DNA of 63,360 nucleotides from Akkermansiaceae bacterium (GCA_026421245.1 JAPKDJ010000015.1:1-63360), one strand, 5' to 3'. Shown: positions 25,885-35,003, counted from the first letter of the stretch. Translations and numbers: made by a program. The notes: a model not told the origin generated them from the letters alone.

Positions 25885-27315
25885 TTAATGGATCTCAGGT
25901 GTTCCGTAGAGAGTATAGCCCGTCGAGTCCTCAATCTTGATGTCAAGTAACTGACCTGACATGCGCTCGGCGTCACCTTTAAAGATCACGATCTTGTTCT
26001 GACTTGTCCGCCCGCTCAAAGTTTCCTTATTCGTCTTGCTCGGCCCCTCACAAAGCACCTGCTGCACTGTCCCTATCAGCTTGGCGTTCTTTGGGATCGT
26101 CAACTCCTCTTGGACCCTCAGAAGAGACTGGTTGCGCTCTTCCTTCACCTTTTCACTCAATTGCTCATCCATCTCTGCCGCCGGAGTGTCCTTTCTCTTC
26201 GAATAACGGAAGATGAAGCTGTTATCGAAACCCACTTTTTTCATGCATTCGAGCGTCTCTTGAAAATCCTCTTCCGTTTCCCCAGGGAAGCCCACAATGA
26301 CGTCCGTAGTAATCGCCAGATTCGGACGAGCCGCTTTCATCTTCTCGCAGATCGTTAGAAACTTTTCGTTCTTATACGGGCGCCGCATCTTTTTCAAAAT
26401 CCGGTCACTCCCGCTCTGCATTGGAAAATGAATGTGTGAGCAAAGCTTCGGCAAATACGTGAACGCCGCCACCAGATCATCGCGATACCCGATCGGGTGA
26501 GGACTCGTAAAGCGAATCCGCGCCAACCCTTCAACTTCATGCACTGCCTCCAGCAATTGCACAAAAGGAGATTTTCCATCCACCTTCGGAAACTCCGTCC
26601 GTCCGTATAAATTGACGATCTGGCCAAGTAGCGTCACTTCCCTCACTCCCTTGGCTACCAACTCCTTCACCTCACCCACAATATCCTCAATCGGCCTTCC
26701 CCTCTCCTTTCCTCGCGTATCCGGCACAATGCAAAATGAGCACCTCATATTGCACCCCTGCATGATACTAACAAAGGCCGTCGCCTGCTGAGTCTCTTTT
26801 GGAATGTGGTCTCGGATCGTATTCTGACTGCCTTCCTCTTCCTCCGTGTCAACGACTCGTGCCGAAATGATCCGGTCCTGATTCACCTTGATCACCTCAT
26901 CTTCTACTCGCGCTGTTACCATTTCCGCGCCCACTTCGTCCATCCGTGTCTCCATTCGACGACTGAGAATCGAGTCCACGTAATCGAAAACGCGGTGATA
27001 CTTCTGCGTTCCCACCACCAAATCCAGATGCGGCACTCGCTCAAAAAGCTCTGATCCCCGGCTCTGCGCCATGCAGCCCATAAATCCATAAACCACATGC
27101 GCTCGGTTCTCCCGATACTTCCCCATCATTCCCATCTTCCCCAGCGCTTTCTGCTCCGCCTGATCACGCACACTACACGTATTGATCAGGATCGCATCAG
27201 CGTCCTGTTCTTGAGGGGTGAGAGTGTAACCTCTTTCAGCAAACGTCTGAGCAACCTGCTCAGAATCACGTTCGTTCATCTGTCACCCGTAGGTTTTGAT
27301 AAAGACCTTTGGCAT
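25885..27315 (-). CDS. miaB: tRNA-2-methylthio-N6-dimethylallyladenosine synthase with in-frame TGA at the first cluster cysteine (putative selenoprotein)
   Basis: MiaB is a radical-SAM enzyme that methylthiolates i6A37 in tRNA. An ATG at 27315 opens MPKVFIKTYG, then TGA (27283-27285), then QMNERDSEQVA. Known MiaB proteins read YGCQMNERDSE, so the TGA exactly replaces the first of three cysteines holding the auxiliary 4Fe-4S cluster. The others are intact at residues 47 (LINTCSVRD) and 81 (GFMGCMAQ), giving 11/47/81, the same spacing as 10/46/80 in T. maritima. The radical-SAM CxxxCxxC is at 188, 192 and 195, and a TRAM domain ends the protein. A hairpin beginning 18 nt after the TGA resembles a bacterial SECIS (see 27246-27264). 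If TGA were read as stop, translation would have to restart at the ATG at 27279 and yield an enzyme lacking that ligand. Nonsense mutation or base error are alternatives. miaB is divergent from the recombinase gene. Confidence 0.9.
27246..27264 (-). promoter_or_regulatory. SECIS-like hairpin in miaB
   Basis: On the mRNA strand TCTGAGCA, loop GGT, TGCTCAGA form an uninterrupted 8-bp stem with a 3-nt loop. It begins 18 nt after the in-frame TGA, and the loop begins 26 nt after it. Bacterial SECIS elements lie just downstream of the UGA, with a short apical loop beginning with or containing G and U. The E. coli fdhF element also has GGU in its loop. The hairpin falls inside codons for the conserved SEQVAQ segment, so part of the sequence is constrained by the protein. 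Confidence 0.5.
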
Positions 27316-27444
27316 TGGACATCTCGCTTACTCGCCAATCTCCCTTTTGCCAACTCCGAAGTGCTCACACTTCAAGACTTCCGAGCATCCTGCCCTCAAA
27401 TTAAAAACTCCCAAACCATCAACCCTACTGTATTATCTCTATTC

Positions 27445-28347
27445 GTGAGCTCACTGACCGATAGCGAACTCGATGCCTTCATCGAGTTCATGACCACCGA
27501 GAAGAATTCTTCTCCCAAAACGCTCGAAAACTACACCCTCGCCCTCCGCCTCTTCCGCGAATGGCTCGGCGACAAATTCACCAAATGGCGTGACCTCACC
27601 GCCGATCATTTTCGAGTCTACCTCTTCCAGCTCCAAAAAGACGGACTCGCCCGTAGCACCGTCCGGCTCCGTTTCGCGGCCTACCGGTCCTTTTACAAAT
27701 TCCTCGTCCACCGACGCGGTTACCCAAAGAGCCCCGTTGCCGAAGTTGAACTTCCAAAAGCCGACAAGCCCCTCCCCGTGGTCCTCACCCTCCCTCAAAT
27801 CGAAGAACTCCTCGAACTCCCCATGAAGTCCGAACTCCTGGGCCAGGCACCCCTCTGGATGCGCGAACGCGATGCCGCCATCCTCGAACTCTTCTACTCC
27901 ACCGGACTCCGGCTCGCTGAACTCGCCTCGCTCAATGTCAAGGATATCGACACCACAAACGAATCCGTCCGCGTCATGGGAAAAGGCTCCAAGGAACGCC
28001 TCGTCCCCATCGGCTCCCACGCCATGATTGCCATGCAAAAATACCGCAGCGCTGCCGAGGTCTTCCAAGGCCCCCTCTTTCTTTCAAAACTACGCAAACG
28101 CCTCTCCACCCGCTCCCTCAACTCCGTTCTCAAAAAATACCTCGCCCAATCCACTATTCCCTTCAACGTCACCCCCCACAAACTCCGTCACTCCTTTGCC
28201 ACCCATCTCCTCGACCACGGCGCGGATCTCCGCTCTGTCCAGGCCCTCCTTGGTCACGCCTCACTCTCCACCACCCAAATTTACACTCACGTCACCAAAG
28301 AACGCCTCCGCGAAGCCTACGACTCCGCCCACCCCCGCGCAAAGTAA
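27445..28347 (+). CDS. XerC/XerD-type tyrosine recombinase
   Basis: The GTG at 27445 gives a 300-residue protein of normal Xer length. The frame is open further upstream, but that part lies on miaB's opposite strand. The N-terminal SAM-like core-binding domain (FMTTEKNSSPKTLENYTLAL) is followed by the catalytic domain with Arg in STGLRLAEL (about 154), HKLRHSFATHLL (about 244-255), LLGHASLSTTQIYTH with the last His and the nucleophilic Tyr (about 279). All catalytic residues (R, K, H, R, H, Y) appear present. Xer proteins resolve chromosome dimers at dif. Whether this is the housekeeping copy cannot be told without finding a partner. Confidence 0.9.
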   Translation: MSSLTDSELDAFIEFMTTEKNSSPKTLENYTLALRLFREWLGDKFTKWRDLTADHFRVYLFQLQKDGLARSTVRLRFAAYRSFYKFLVHRRGYPKSPVAEVELPKADKPLPVVLTLPQIEELLELPMKSELLGQAPLWMRERDAAILELFYSTGLRLAELASLNVKDIDTTNESVRVMGKGSKERLVPIGSHAMIAMQKYRSAAEVFQGPLFLSKLRKRLSTRSLNSVLKKYLAQSTIPFNVTPHKLRHSFATHLLDHGADLRSVQALLGHASLSTTQIYTHVTKERLREAYDSAHPRAK

Positions 28348-28387
28348 TCACTCGCCATCCCCAATCAAAAATTACAATTTTCAAGCA

Positions 28388-28935
28388 ATGATCGGAAAAC
28401 ACTCTCTCACCTCCAAGCACATCGAAAATGTTCTCCGCGGCCGCTCTGTTTCCGACCTGCTCGCCCAAATGCGACCCGATTCTGACTCGCTCCCAAAAAA
28501 GCTCCCCGTCTCTGCCAAAACCACCCTCCAACGTGTTGAGAAAATCTGGCAACTCCTCCCCGACTCATCCCTCAAAGACACTCTCCTCAACCCCGATGAT
28601 CTCGCGGACTATCAGGGCAACATCGAAAATCTAATCGGCACTCTAAGACTCCCCCTCGGCATCGCCGGCCCCCTCCGTGTCAATGGCCTCTTCGCTAAAG
28701 GGGACTACCACATCCCCATGGCCACTACCGAAGCCTCGCTCGTCGCCAGCTACCATCGTGGCACTTCGCTCATCACTGAAGCCGGTGGCTGTACCGCCAT
28801 GGTTCTCATTGAATCCGTTGGCCGGTCTCCCTCATTCACCTTCCCGAATATGGCGAACTCGTCGACATTGGCACCACCATTGAGGGCAACCACGTCTGCC
28901 TCAACCCGGTTTTCCTGACGACGCCAGGATCCTTC
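28388..28935 (+). pseudogene. HMG-CoA reductase, truncated and frameshifted
   Basis: The first ~150 codons are a good class I HMG-CoA reductase N-terminal part: ENLIGTLRLPLGIAGPLRVN, then PMATTEASLVASYHRG and ITEAGGCTAMVL. After SPSFTFPN the frame is lost. A neighbouring frame carries GELVDIGTTIEGNHVCLNPV, similar to the next conserved block, but the spacing is too short, so an internal deletion is likely. The catalytic Asp, Lys and His blocks of the C-terminal half are missing. The enzyme makes mevalonate. With ispF of the MEP pathway intact in this window, loss is tolerable. Confidence 0.8.
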
Positions 28936-29234
28936 CGCAAGTTCGCCGACATAAGATCACACGCTGCACTGCCTCCCCGGCATTCTTTGACAAAATGCCC
29001 GATGAATTCTTCACCCCACTGACCGAAATCCACACCGGCGGCGCCCCTGTCTTTCCCGAACTTCTCAAACGCTTCCCGGAGAAAACCCACTCTATCTACG
29101 GCTCATCCGAAGCCGAACCCATCTCCCACTTTCCGGCCACCGAACTCACTCCTTCCATCGAAGAGAAAATCGCCATGGACACCCGCCACAATGCTAAGGT
29201 GGATTACTCGCAACTCGAAAACACTGAACTTTGA
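28936..29234 (+). pseudogene. 3' fragment of an AMP-binding acyl-CoA synthetase-like gene
   Basis: Frame 0 encodes ITRCTASPAFFDKMPDEFFT, then EIHTGGAPVFPELLKRFPEK and IYGSSEAEPISHF, matching the central adenylate-forming motifs (GGAPV and YGSSEAEPIS) of OleC-like AMP-ligases. The N-terminal half with the P-loop and the C-terminal lid are absent, and the sequence ends at a stop at 29232. It abuts the HMG-CoA reductase remnant directly, so the two were joined by a deletion. Confidence 0.65.
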
Positions 29235-29851
29235 AAAAATCACTAAAACTCCTAGCGATCCCGTTGATCATTGCGCTTGGCTACTTTGTTTTTTCACAAA
29301 TCGTCACCTACATTCTTTCCGGTTCTGAATCCACTTCATCTGAAGCACAACAGATCACCATTGGTGAAGAACTCACATCTTACCGCTCCGTCTCTGTCTA
29401 TCAAAACGGTAGCTTCGTCGTTGATGATCATGGCAAACACTATTCCCGGGAGGGCTATTATTACGGTCTCAAATGGCAGTGTGTCGAATTTGTAAAGCGA
29501 TTTTACTTCAAAGCCTACCACCATCGAATGCCGAGCGTGTGGGGGCATGCCAAGAGCTTTTTTGATCCCTCTCTACCTCACGCCACTCTCAATCCACAAC
29601 GCGGGATGATTCAATTCCAAAATGGAGGAACAACTTCGCCTCGCCCCGATGACCTGCTGGTCTTTCGGGGCGGAACCTACGGACACGTCGCCGTGATTTG
29701 CGCAGTTCGGCACAACGAGATCGAAGTCGTCCAGCAAAATGTTCTTGGGAAAACTCGGCAAACTTTCCCGCTCATACACAAAAACAGCTGCTATACGATC
29801 GGCCAAAACAATCGCCCGGCAGGATGGCTACGAATCGCCCCTAAAGAATAA
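29231..29851 (+). CDS. CHAP-domain amidase/peptidase, membrane anchored
   Basis: A 206-residue protein with a TTG start that overlaps the stop of the fragment before it. Residues 4-30 are a membrane anchor. The CHAP domain follows, with the catalytic Cys at 84 (YGLKWQCVEFVKRFYF) and the His in GHVAVIC near 150, then the acidic/polar residue region EIEVVQQN. CHAP proteins cleave peptidoglycan cross-bridges or glutathionylspermidine. Similarity to the glutathionylspermidine amidase sub-group (KWQCVEFVKR) is notable. The substrate cannot be decided here. Confidence 0.83.
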   Translation: MKKSLKLLAIPLIIALGYFVFSQIVTYILSGSESTSSEAQQITIGEELTSYRSVSVYQNGSFVVDDHGKHYSREGYYYGLKWQCVEFVKRFYFKAYHHRMPSVWGHAKSFFDPSLPHATLNPQRGMIQFQNGGTTSPRPDDLLVFRGGTYGHVAVICAVRHNEIEVVQQNVLGKTRQTFPLIHKNSCYTIGQNNRPAGWLRIAPKE

Positions 29852-29852
29852 A

Positions 29853-31016
29853 TCACTTCAACTTCTCCCACTCTTCCTTCGTCCCCTCGCTTTCCTGATT
29901 CTCCATCAAAATCTTCCACTGACTCTCTTTCTTCACCAAAAGAGCCTTCATGTGGATGTATGCCACCTTCTCTTCTTCGTCACCGGCCTGACTCGCATAT
30001 CGAAACATCCCGACTTCATGCGCAGTCGCAGCGTCACCCCAGCGCCGGGAAAAGCGAAACTCCACGCTCGCCTTCATCTTTCCAGCCTTCGTCTCATCAA
30101 ATTCCTTTTTCCAGCCGGCAAGTGCTTCTTTTAGTAAATAGCTCCTCTCCTTTTTTCCCGAAACCAAAACGCCATCCTCGTGGCAGGTTTCGGAATACCC
30201 TTCAAAGTCACCCTGCCGCACACTCCGTGAAACCTCGGCCCAATAAGCATCGAGTTCTCCTAGTCGGGCTGTCCCGCTCCCCAACTCCCTTACCTTAAGC
30301 CCTCTCCAAAGCACTTTTCCACTCTTCGCCTGGTGCACCTGAAGTCCAAAGTATCCCTTCGTAAAAGTATCATCTCCCACCCAGTGCGCGGCCGGAACTC
30401 CGTTGAGCCACGTCTTCACCGTATTCCCCTTCGCCATCACTGTCACTCGGTTCCAACTCTCCTTCTTCAGTGCCTTTCTTACTTCGTCATGTTGTTTCAA
30501 CCAAAGAGGATACCAATACCCTCCACAACTCTGCCCGTAGATCCCTCCCGACCACCCTCGCGTTTTTTTGATTCCCTCCATCTCAACCTGGGGGCCAAAG
30601 ACCGCATGTTTTTTCCCCGATTGCCCTCGAAACATCACTCCTGAGTTCAGATCAATCTCCCACTTCATCTCGCAGGTGAAAATAAAGTCCGCATAATCAG
30701 CCTTCTTCGTGCAAAGATAAGTGCTTGGCTCGCCCGGAACACAGGTTCCCGTAACCAACCCATTCTGGTATTCAAAAGTCGATTTCCCGCCCTTGCTTTC
30801 CCAATTCGACAAATTCTTCCCGTTGAGAAGCGAAACAAAGCCCTCCTTCAATTCCGGCTCGGCGTCTGTATTTAGTAACATTTTCGCCGGATTTGGCGCA
30901 TTCACCTGCTTCCGATATTTCGAAAACCACTCCTTCTGTGAAGGAGCAATCTCGCCACCCGGCAAAAGTCCGATGGCAACAAAAATGGACGCGCAAATCA
31001 TCTCTCTCAACTTCAT
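29853..31016 (-). CDS. Secreted DUF1080 (3-keto-disaccharide hydrolase family) protein with C-terminal NTF2-like domain
   Basis: The 387-residue protein begins with a signal peptide (MICASIFVAIGLLPG). A DUF1080 domain spans about 55-250: FVSLLNGKNLSNWESKGG, YADFIFTCEMKWE, GVMFRG, GGIYGQ, WNRVTVMAKGNTVKTWLNG, and GYFGLQVHQ. The C-terminus (about 260-385, YWAEVSRSVRQGDFEGYSET) reads as a DUF4440/SnoaL-type cone fold. The combination is unusual. DUF1080 enzymes hydrolyse 3-keto glycosides in related phyla. It is convergent with the CHAP gene and downstream of a large secreted protein. Confidence 0.85.
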   Translation of the reverse strand: MKLREMICASIFVAIGLLPGGEIAPSQKEWFSKYRKQVNAPNPAKMLLNTDAEPELKEGFVSLLNGKNLSNWESKGGKSTFEYQNGLVTGTCVPGEPSTYLCTKKADYADFIFTCEMKWEIDLNSGVMFRGQSGKKHAVFGPQVEMEGIKKTRGWSGGIYGQSCGGYWYPLWLKQHDEVRKALKKESWNRVTVMAKGNTVKTWLNGVPAAHWVGDDTFTKGYFGLQVHQAKSGKVLWRGLKVRELGSGTARLGELDAYWAEVSRSVRQGDFEGYSETCHEDGVLVSGKKERSYLLKEALAGWKKEFDETKAGKMKASVEFRFSRRWGDAATAHEVGMFRYASQAGDEEEKVAYIHMKALLVKKESQWKILMENQESEGTKEEWEKLK

Positions 31017-31048
31017 GGTGAGGGGGATCTATCAGGACTTTTGTCACT

Positions 31049-33319
31049 CTACCAGCGCTCAGCGACTACCCTGAGATATCGGATCTCTCCTGTTTCCAAA
31101 TCATCGACAAGACAAACCAGAAATTCCTCAATGCCACCGTCCTTCACGATCCTCTCAACTTCCTCGATCTGATCGGGCCCCAACTTCACCCATCTCGACA
31201 TATCACAGGATCCTTCAAAGCGCAGCCGCGCATCAACCGCAGCGCTCGCGATCCGACAACGCAGCCCCAAGTGCCGTCCCCCTTCCTCACCATCAACCAA
31301 TTCAGGTTTGGGGTCTCCAAGGTGATCATCGGATGCGTCGCCCGGATCGGTTCCCACACAATATTCCCAAAAGCTCCGCTCATCTGTCAGTCCCATTTCC
31401 CGGCCCGACAAATCCCGCCAGAAGTCAAAAGGTTCCACCCCGTCCCCGGGAACTCCCGCAAAAAGACGCGCCTTTGCATAGTGCCCCAGATTGGATTGAA
31501 GACACACCACCCACAAACCTTCCGAAACCGGCCCCAGATCAAAATCATGCTCCACCCACATCCCTGCACCCGTCGTATCAGATGGAGGGATTCGGCTAAT
31601 CTCTTCATTGGAACCTGCACGGACAAACCGGGGCATCAAAGAGAAGGACGGCCCTACCAGGCGAACCCTGCCCCATTCAACCGTCCAATCATCTCTCGCT
31701 GCCAAATCTTCGGGAACATAGAGACGAGCCGAAGCTGTCCAACGTCCGATCACTTCGTCATTCCGAATTGACAATTGCGCGGCGTGAACTGGCTCTGGGT
31801 CATCCGGATCGATCTCAACGCTCACATAACCGATGAATGATTGGGTGAGATGGTTTCCGACGAGATCACAAACCAGCTCAGGGTTGCTGAGCAACAAGCG
31901 ATACCTGCCACGATCTTCTGCATCCCAGGATCCTCCTGGAGGAGACATGCGATACGTCGCAATCGCTCCGGCCGTGAAATCCGCCGTAAAGTCCAAGCGG
32001 GTTCGCACCAATTCAAACAATTCTCCTCTTTGATTCATGGCCTTAAGGACCTGTGCCTCGATCCCCTCGATCACCAATTCGCTCTCATCAAAAAACTCGA
32101 CTGAAAACTCCAACGGTTCCTCGTCGGGTTCAATCACTGTCGCTCTTCTCACCGTCACTTTGGGAGGCTGAAAATCACCATTGCCTCCACGAACGGTCCA
32201 CGCAGTCCGGCCAATCACCTCCTCAAGCGAAGAGAGTTCATAGCGGTATTCCCCCGGTTCGGTCATACCAAGAAACACCTGATGTTCGATCACCATTGGC
32301 GCGATAATCTGAATCCGCGAATCAATCCAAGCCGTGACCTCTGAAGCGAATTCGCCCCTCTTCCTACTTACTTCGGACCATTCCACTCCCTCAACATACT
32401 GTCCAAAAGTTAGTTTGATATTCGCGGCATAGACCGGATAAAGCCCCCGCGTTGGTAGCTCCACCAGTTCAATTTCGACAGAGGACGGCAACCCTTTCAC
32501 CAGATCACTTGATCCGCCAGCCACTTGAAATTTTTCCGCAGCCAACACCTTACCATCTGATTTCAACTCCACCGAATAGTCACCGGGATCCAACATCCCA
32601 AGCTCAACGCTCTGGGAATAGGAGGTCATCACTTGCGGCACCAATTCATCACGGGCACAGCCCTCAACTTCCACACAAAAACCACCGTCAGCTCTCAATG
32701 AAATCTCGCCCCAATTCACCTCCACCGGATGCGGAAAGGTCACCGTTAATGTCCCAATCGCCAATTCGCTTACATTCCCTCCCGGAACACCCGGTGTCGG
32801 AAATGTTTCCACTGAAACATCACCTACCAAAGCCGGCACAACCCGCTTTTCTCCACCAATCGCTACTTTAAAGGAACCTGCTAAAGCTAAGGCAAAATGG
32901 GAACCATCATTCTTCCTCACCTCGCCCCCCGCCAACATGACGGCATACTCACCATTATGATCTTCCGTCCAACCACCCTCGGGAGACGCCAGTTGATAAA
33001 CACCAATGGAGAGAGGAACTGGCGGAATCTCTCCGTCTGGTCCGGGCAAGGGAATTAGCGAATTTGACTTGAAAAAAGCGACCCTTGAGTAAAAACCGGC
33101 GGCATTAGTGACCCAGAGATCTGCATCGTCAAAACTCCGTTCGGATACTCCAACCGTGCTCTCAAAAAGCACCATGATTTGCACAGAGGCATCGCCAGCC
33201 TTGGTGATATCAGCCACGTCCGCTCGCGCCCATTCGGATCCAAAAGGCTCGTCGCCGTTGGCAATGAATCCCAAAAAGAAAAGTAAGATGTAGCATGGCC
33301 GTAATATTTTCGTTTTCAT
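31049..33319 (-). CDS. Large secreted protein of unknown function
   Basis: A 756-residue protein with signal peptide MKTKILRPCYILLFFLGFIANG. The body is beta-rich, with repeated segments of the kind VAFFKSNSLIPLPGPDGEIP, GVYQLASPEGGWTEDHNGEY and RYRLLLSNPELVCD. The pattern 'SPxGGW..ED.G.Y' occurs at least twice (about 112 and 465), so internal duplication is likely. It ends RLRFEGSCDMSRWVKLGPDQ, the short C-terminal module (substrate-like 'FEGSxDxSxW') common in secreted Verrucomicrobiota proteins. No enzymatic motif is visible. It is probably co-transcribed with the downstream DUF1080 gene (32-nt gap). Confidence 0.75.
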   Translation of the reverse strand: MKTKILRPCYILLFFLGFIANGDEPFGSEWARADVADITKAGDASVQIMVLFESTVGVSERSFDDADLWVTNAAGFYSRVAFFKSNSLIPLPGPDGEIPPVPLSIGVYQLASPEGGWTEDHNGEYAVMLAGGEVRKNDGSHFALALAGSFKVAIGGEKRVVPALVGDVSVETFPTPGVPGGNVSELAIGTLTVTFPHPVEVNWGEISLRADGGFCVEVEGCARDELVPQVMTSYSQSVELGMLDPGDYSVELKSDGKVLAAEKFQVAGGSSDLVKGLPSSVEIELVELPTRGLYPVYAANIKLTFGQYVEGVEWSEVSRKRGEFASEVTAWIDSRIQIIAPMVIEHQVFLGMTEPGEYRYELSSLEEVIGRTAWTVRGGNGDFQPPKVTVRRATVIEPDEEPLEFSVEFFDESELVIEGIEAQVLKAMNQRGELFELVRTRLDFTADFTAGAIATYRMSPPGGSWDAEDRGRYRLLLSNPELVCDLVGNHLTQSFIGYVSVEIDPDDPEPVHAAQLSIRNDEVIGRWTASARLYVPEDLAARDDWTVEWGRVRLVGPSFSLMPRFVRAGSNEEISRIPPSDTTGAGMWVEHDFDLGPVSEGLWVVCLQSNLGHYAKARLFAGVPGDGVEPFDFWRDLSGREMGLTDERSFWEYCVGTDPGDASDDHLGDPKPELVDGEEGGRHLGLRCRIASAAVDARLRFEGSCDMSRWVKLGPDQIEEVERIVKDGGIEEFLVCLVDDLETGEIRYLRVVAERW

Positions 33320-33376
33320 AGCCCCCGGTTAGTTTCTGGGAAATTAACAGAACTTACGGTTACTCCCAATCCAAAA

Positions 33377-34021
33377 CTATCCTCCGGCTTCAAACTCAGT
33401 CTTGGTCAGGCGCTTGACCGTTCCTTGAACTGTGACGTGAAAATGCCACTCCCCCAACAGTTCGCGAATCGCGAGGATGTCCAGTTTTGCTAGGAGGTAG
33501 ATCCCATCCTCGTGGGCTGAAAAATCCTTCATTGGAACCCAGGAATCCCGTGCTGCGAAATGCTTTCTCAAGTTTTCAAGTCGATCCGCCATATCTTCTG
33601 TCGCGGGAATGACGGCCCGCCATTCTTCATAAATTCGACCAATCCATCCCGGCCCAGCAAGAACAAGAGCGAGGCCCCCCGCCCCAATCTGTCCGTATTC
33701 CTGATTGCTCATTCGTGATAATCTCATTCCAGGCTTACGATCAGGCTTTTGTGCAATGCGTTCCCAGTCCTGCGGGCCATGTTTCTTCAGATATAAATGC
33801 CCGGCCACGAAAACCCCGCCGCCCACCAAGGTGGCAAAGATGATGATTGGTAAAGTCAGTGAGTTCTGACGCGTCACCACACTGGCCAGCACCCACACAA
33901 AAAGAAAAATAACCATGAACACTGCGGCCGCCCCAAGCGCCCAAAGGAGAACCCTTCCGACACAACGGAAGTTGTAACGCCGAATCAGCTTTGGCGTAAT
34001 AATCACTGGGCGACTTGACAT
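33377..34021 (-). CDS. Membrane protein of unknown function
   Basis: A 214-residue protein with two N-terminal helices (VLLWALGAAAVFMVIFLFVW and LPIIIFATLVGGGVFVAGHLY) and a soluble C-terminal region of about 140 residues. The soluble part is mixed alpha/beta and has no recognised motif. It precedes nothing obvious. The lipid kinase gene lies 37 nt upstream in the same direction and is a likely operon partner. Confidence 0.7.
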   Translation of the reverse strand: MSSRPVIITPKLIRRYNFRCVGRVLLWALGAAAVFMVIFLFVWVLASVVTRQNSLTLPIIIFATLVGGGVFVAGHLYLKKHGPQDWERIAQKPDRKPGMRLSRMSNQEYGQIGAGGLALVLAGPGWIGRIYEEWRAVIPATEDMADRLENLRKHFAARDSWVPMKDFSAHEDGIYLLAKLDILAIRELLGEWHFHVTVQGTVKRLTKTEFEAGG

Positions 34022-34058
34022 CTCTCTGAAAACTTTAACGGCTCATCGTCGGAGTTTC

Positions 34059-35003
34059 TTAGTCTCGCCAAGGAGAAAGAATCTTCAACAAGGCATATCG
34101 AAATTTCACTTTGGGTTCCAGGGGAGTAAAAACCCGCAAGGTCCTGCCGGTTGGCGAAAAATCAATCTCGGAGGATCTCCCCCAAAGCTCTCCGTCCACC
34201 TCAACCGGCACCTCTTCATCGCAGGTCACTTTTAAGCCTGCAGCCTGGACATACTCCACTGAATCGCCGTGTGAGTGGAGATCAATCCCACCCTTAACCA
34301 GACCGGTCAAAGAGTCCTTCACAAATTGATAACCCGCCTCCTTGAAGACGACGACATCCAGCAGATTATCCGTGTTTGAGGCATTTTTAAAGAGCGGGAA
34401 TTGCCCGCCATACAGCGATCCATTTCCCACCAAGAGCGCAACTCCTTCAAGTTCACGACCGTCCGCGCACTTCACCCTTAAGGTTGGGGGTTTTACTCGT
34501 AGAACCTTCGTCGCAGCAAAGAGATAGGCCAAAGGACCCAACCGCTTCTTGCTCTCCCAAGTAGTCTCTTCGATCACCTGCGCGTCGAAACCAACTCCTG
34601 CCATCTGGACAAAGGGCGTCCCATTCATCGCGAAGAGATCTACTTCTTCGCTATGCCCATTGTCGATAACCTCCATCGCATTCTCCAGCTTATCGTAGGG
34701 AATCCCCATCTCTCGGGCAAAGACGTTCATTGTCCCTGTCGGAAACACTCCCAATGCCGTCCTTGAACCCGATAATCCCTCGATCACGGCATTCAGGGTC
34801 CCATCTCCCCCTGCTGCAATTACCAACTCTTCACTATCTGCCACGAACTTCTGCGCTAACTCAATAGCGTCCTCCCGGCTGCGCGTCGCATAAATCGTGA
34901 AACGGGTGGCATTCGCCATGATGAACTTGAGCGCACGCCGTCCCTTCTCACTCTTGGCCTTGGGATTCAAGATGAGAGGGTATCGTGGTGGCAGATCGCT
35001 CAT
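34059..35003 (-). CDS. Diacylglycerol kinase-family lipid kinase (YegS/BmrU-like)
   Basis: A 314-residue protein with NPKAKSEKGRR near the start and the diagnostic GGDGTLNAVIEGL nucleotide-binding loop (about 66-78), followed by GVFPTGTMNVFAREM. The C-terminal beta domain carries GNGSLYGGQFPLF and a typical end. The family phosphorylates diacylglycerol, phosphatidylglycerol or undecaprenol-like lipids at the inner face of the membrane. Its start overlaps the maf stop as ATGA. Confidence 0.88.
   Translation of the reverse strand: MSDLPPRYPLILNPKAKSEKGRRALKFIMANATRFTIYATRSREDAIELAQKFVADSEELVIAAGGDGTLNAVIEGLSGSRTALGVFPTGTMNVFAREMGIPYDKLENAMEVIDNGHSEEVDLFAMNGTPFVQMAGVGFDAQVIEETTWESKKRLGPLAYLFAATKVLRVKPPTLRVKCADGRELEGVALLVGNGSLYGGQFPLFKNASNTDNLLDVVVFKEAGYQFVKDSLTGLVKGGIDLHSHGDSVEYVQAAGLKVTCDEEVPVEVDGELWGRSSEIDFSPTGRTLRVFTPLEPKVKFRYALLKILSPWRD

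Noticed and set aside
27097..27444. Upstream extension of the recombinase gene to 27097
   Set aside because: It overlaps the antisense of miaB. The Xer N-terminal domain begins only after 27445 and the GTG there gives the normal length.
27451..28068. 205-residue acidic minus-strand ORF inside the recombinase gene
   Set aside because: Shadow of strongly biased codons in xer. No domain or start signal.
28388..29234. Selenocysteine or programmed frameshift explaining the HMG-CoA reductase break
   Set aside because: The break needs a missing block of about 30 residues and the whole catalytic half is gone, so recoding cannot rescue it.
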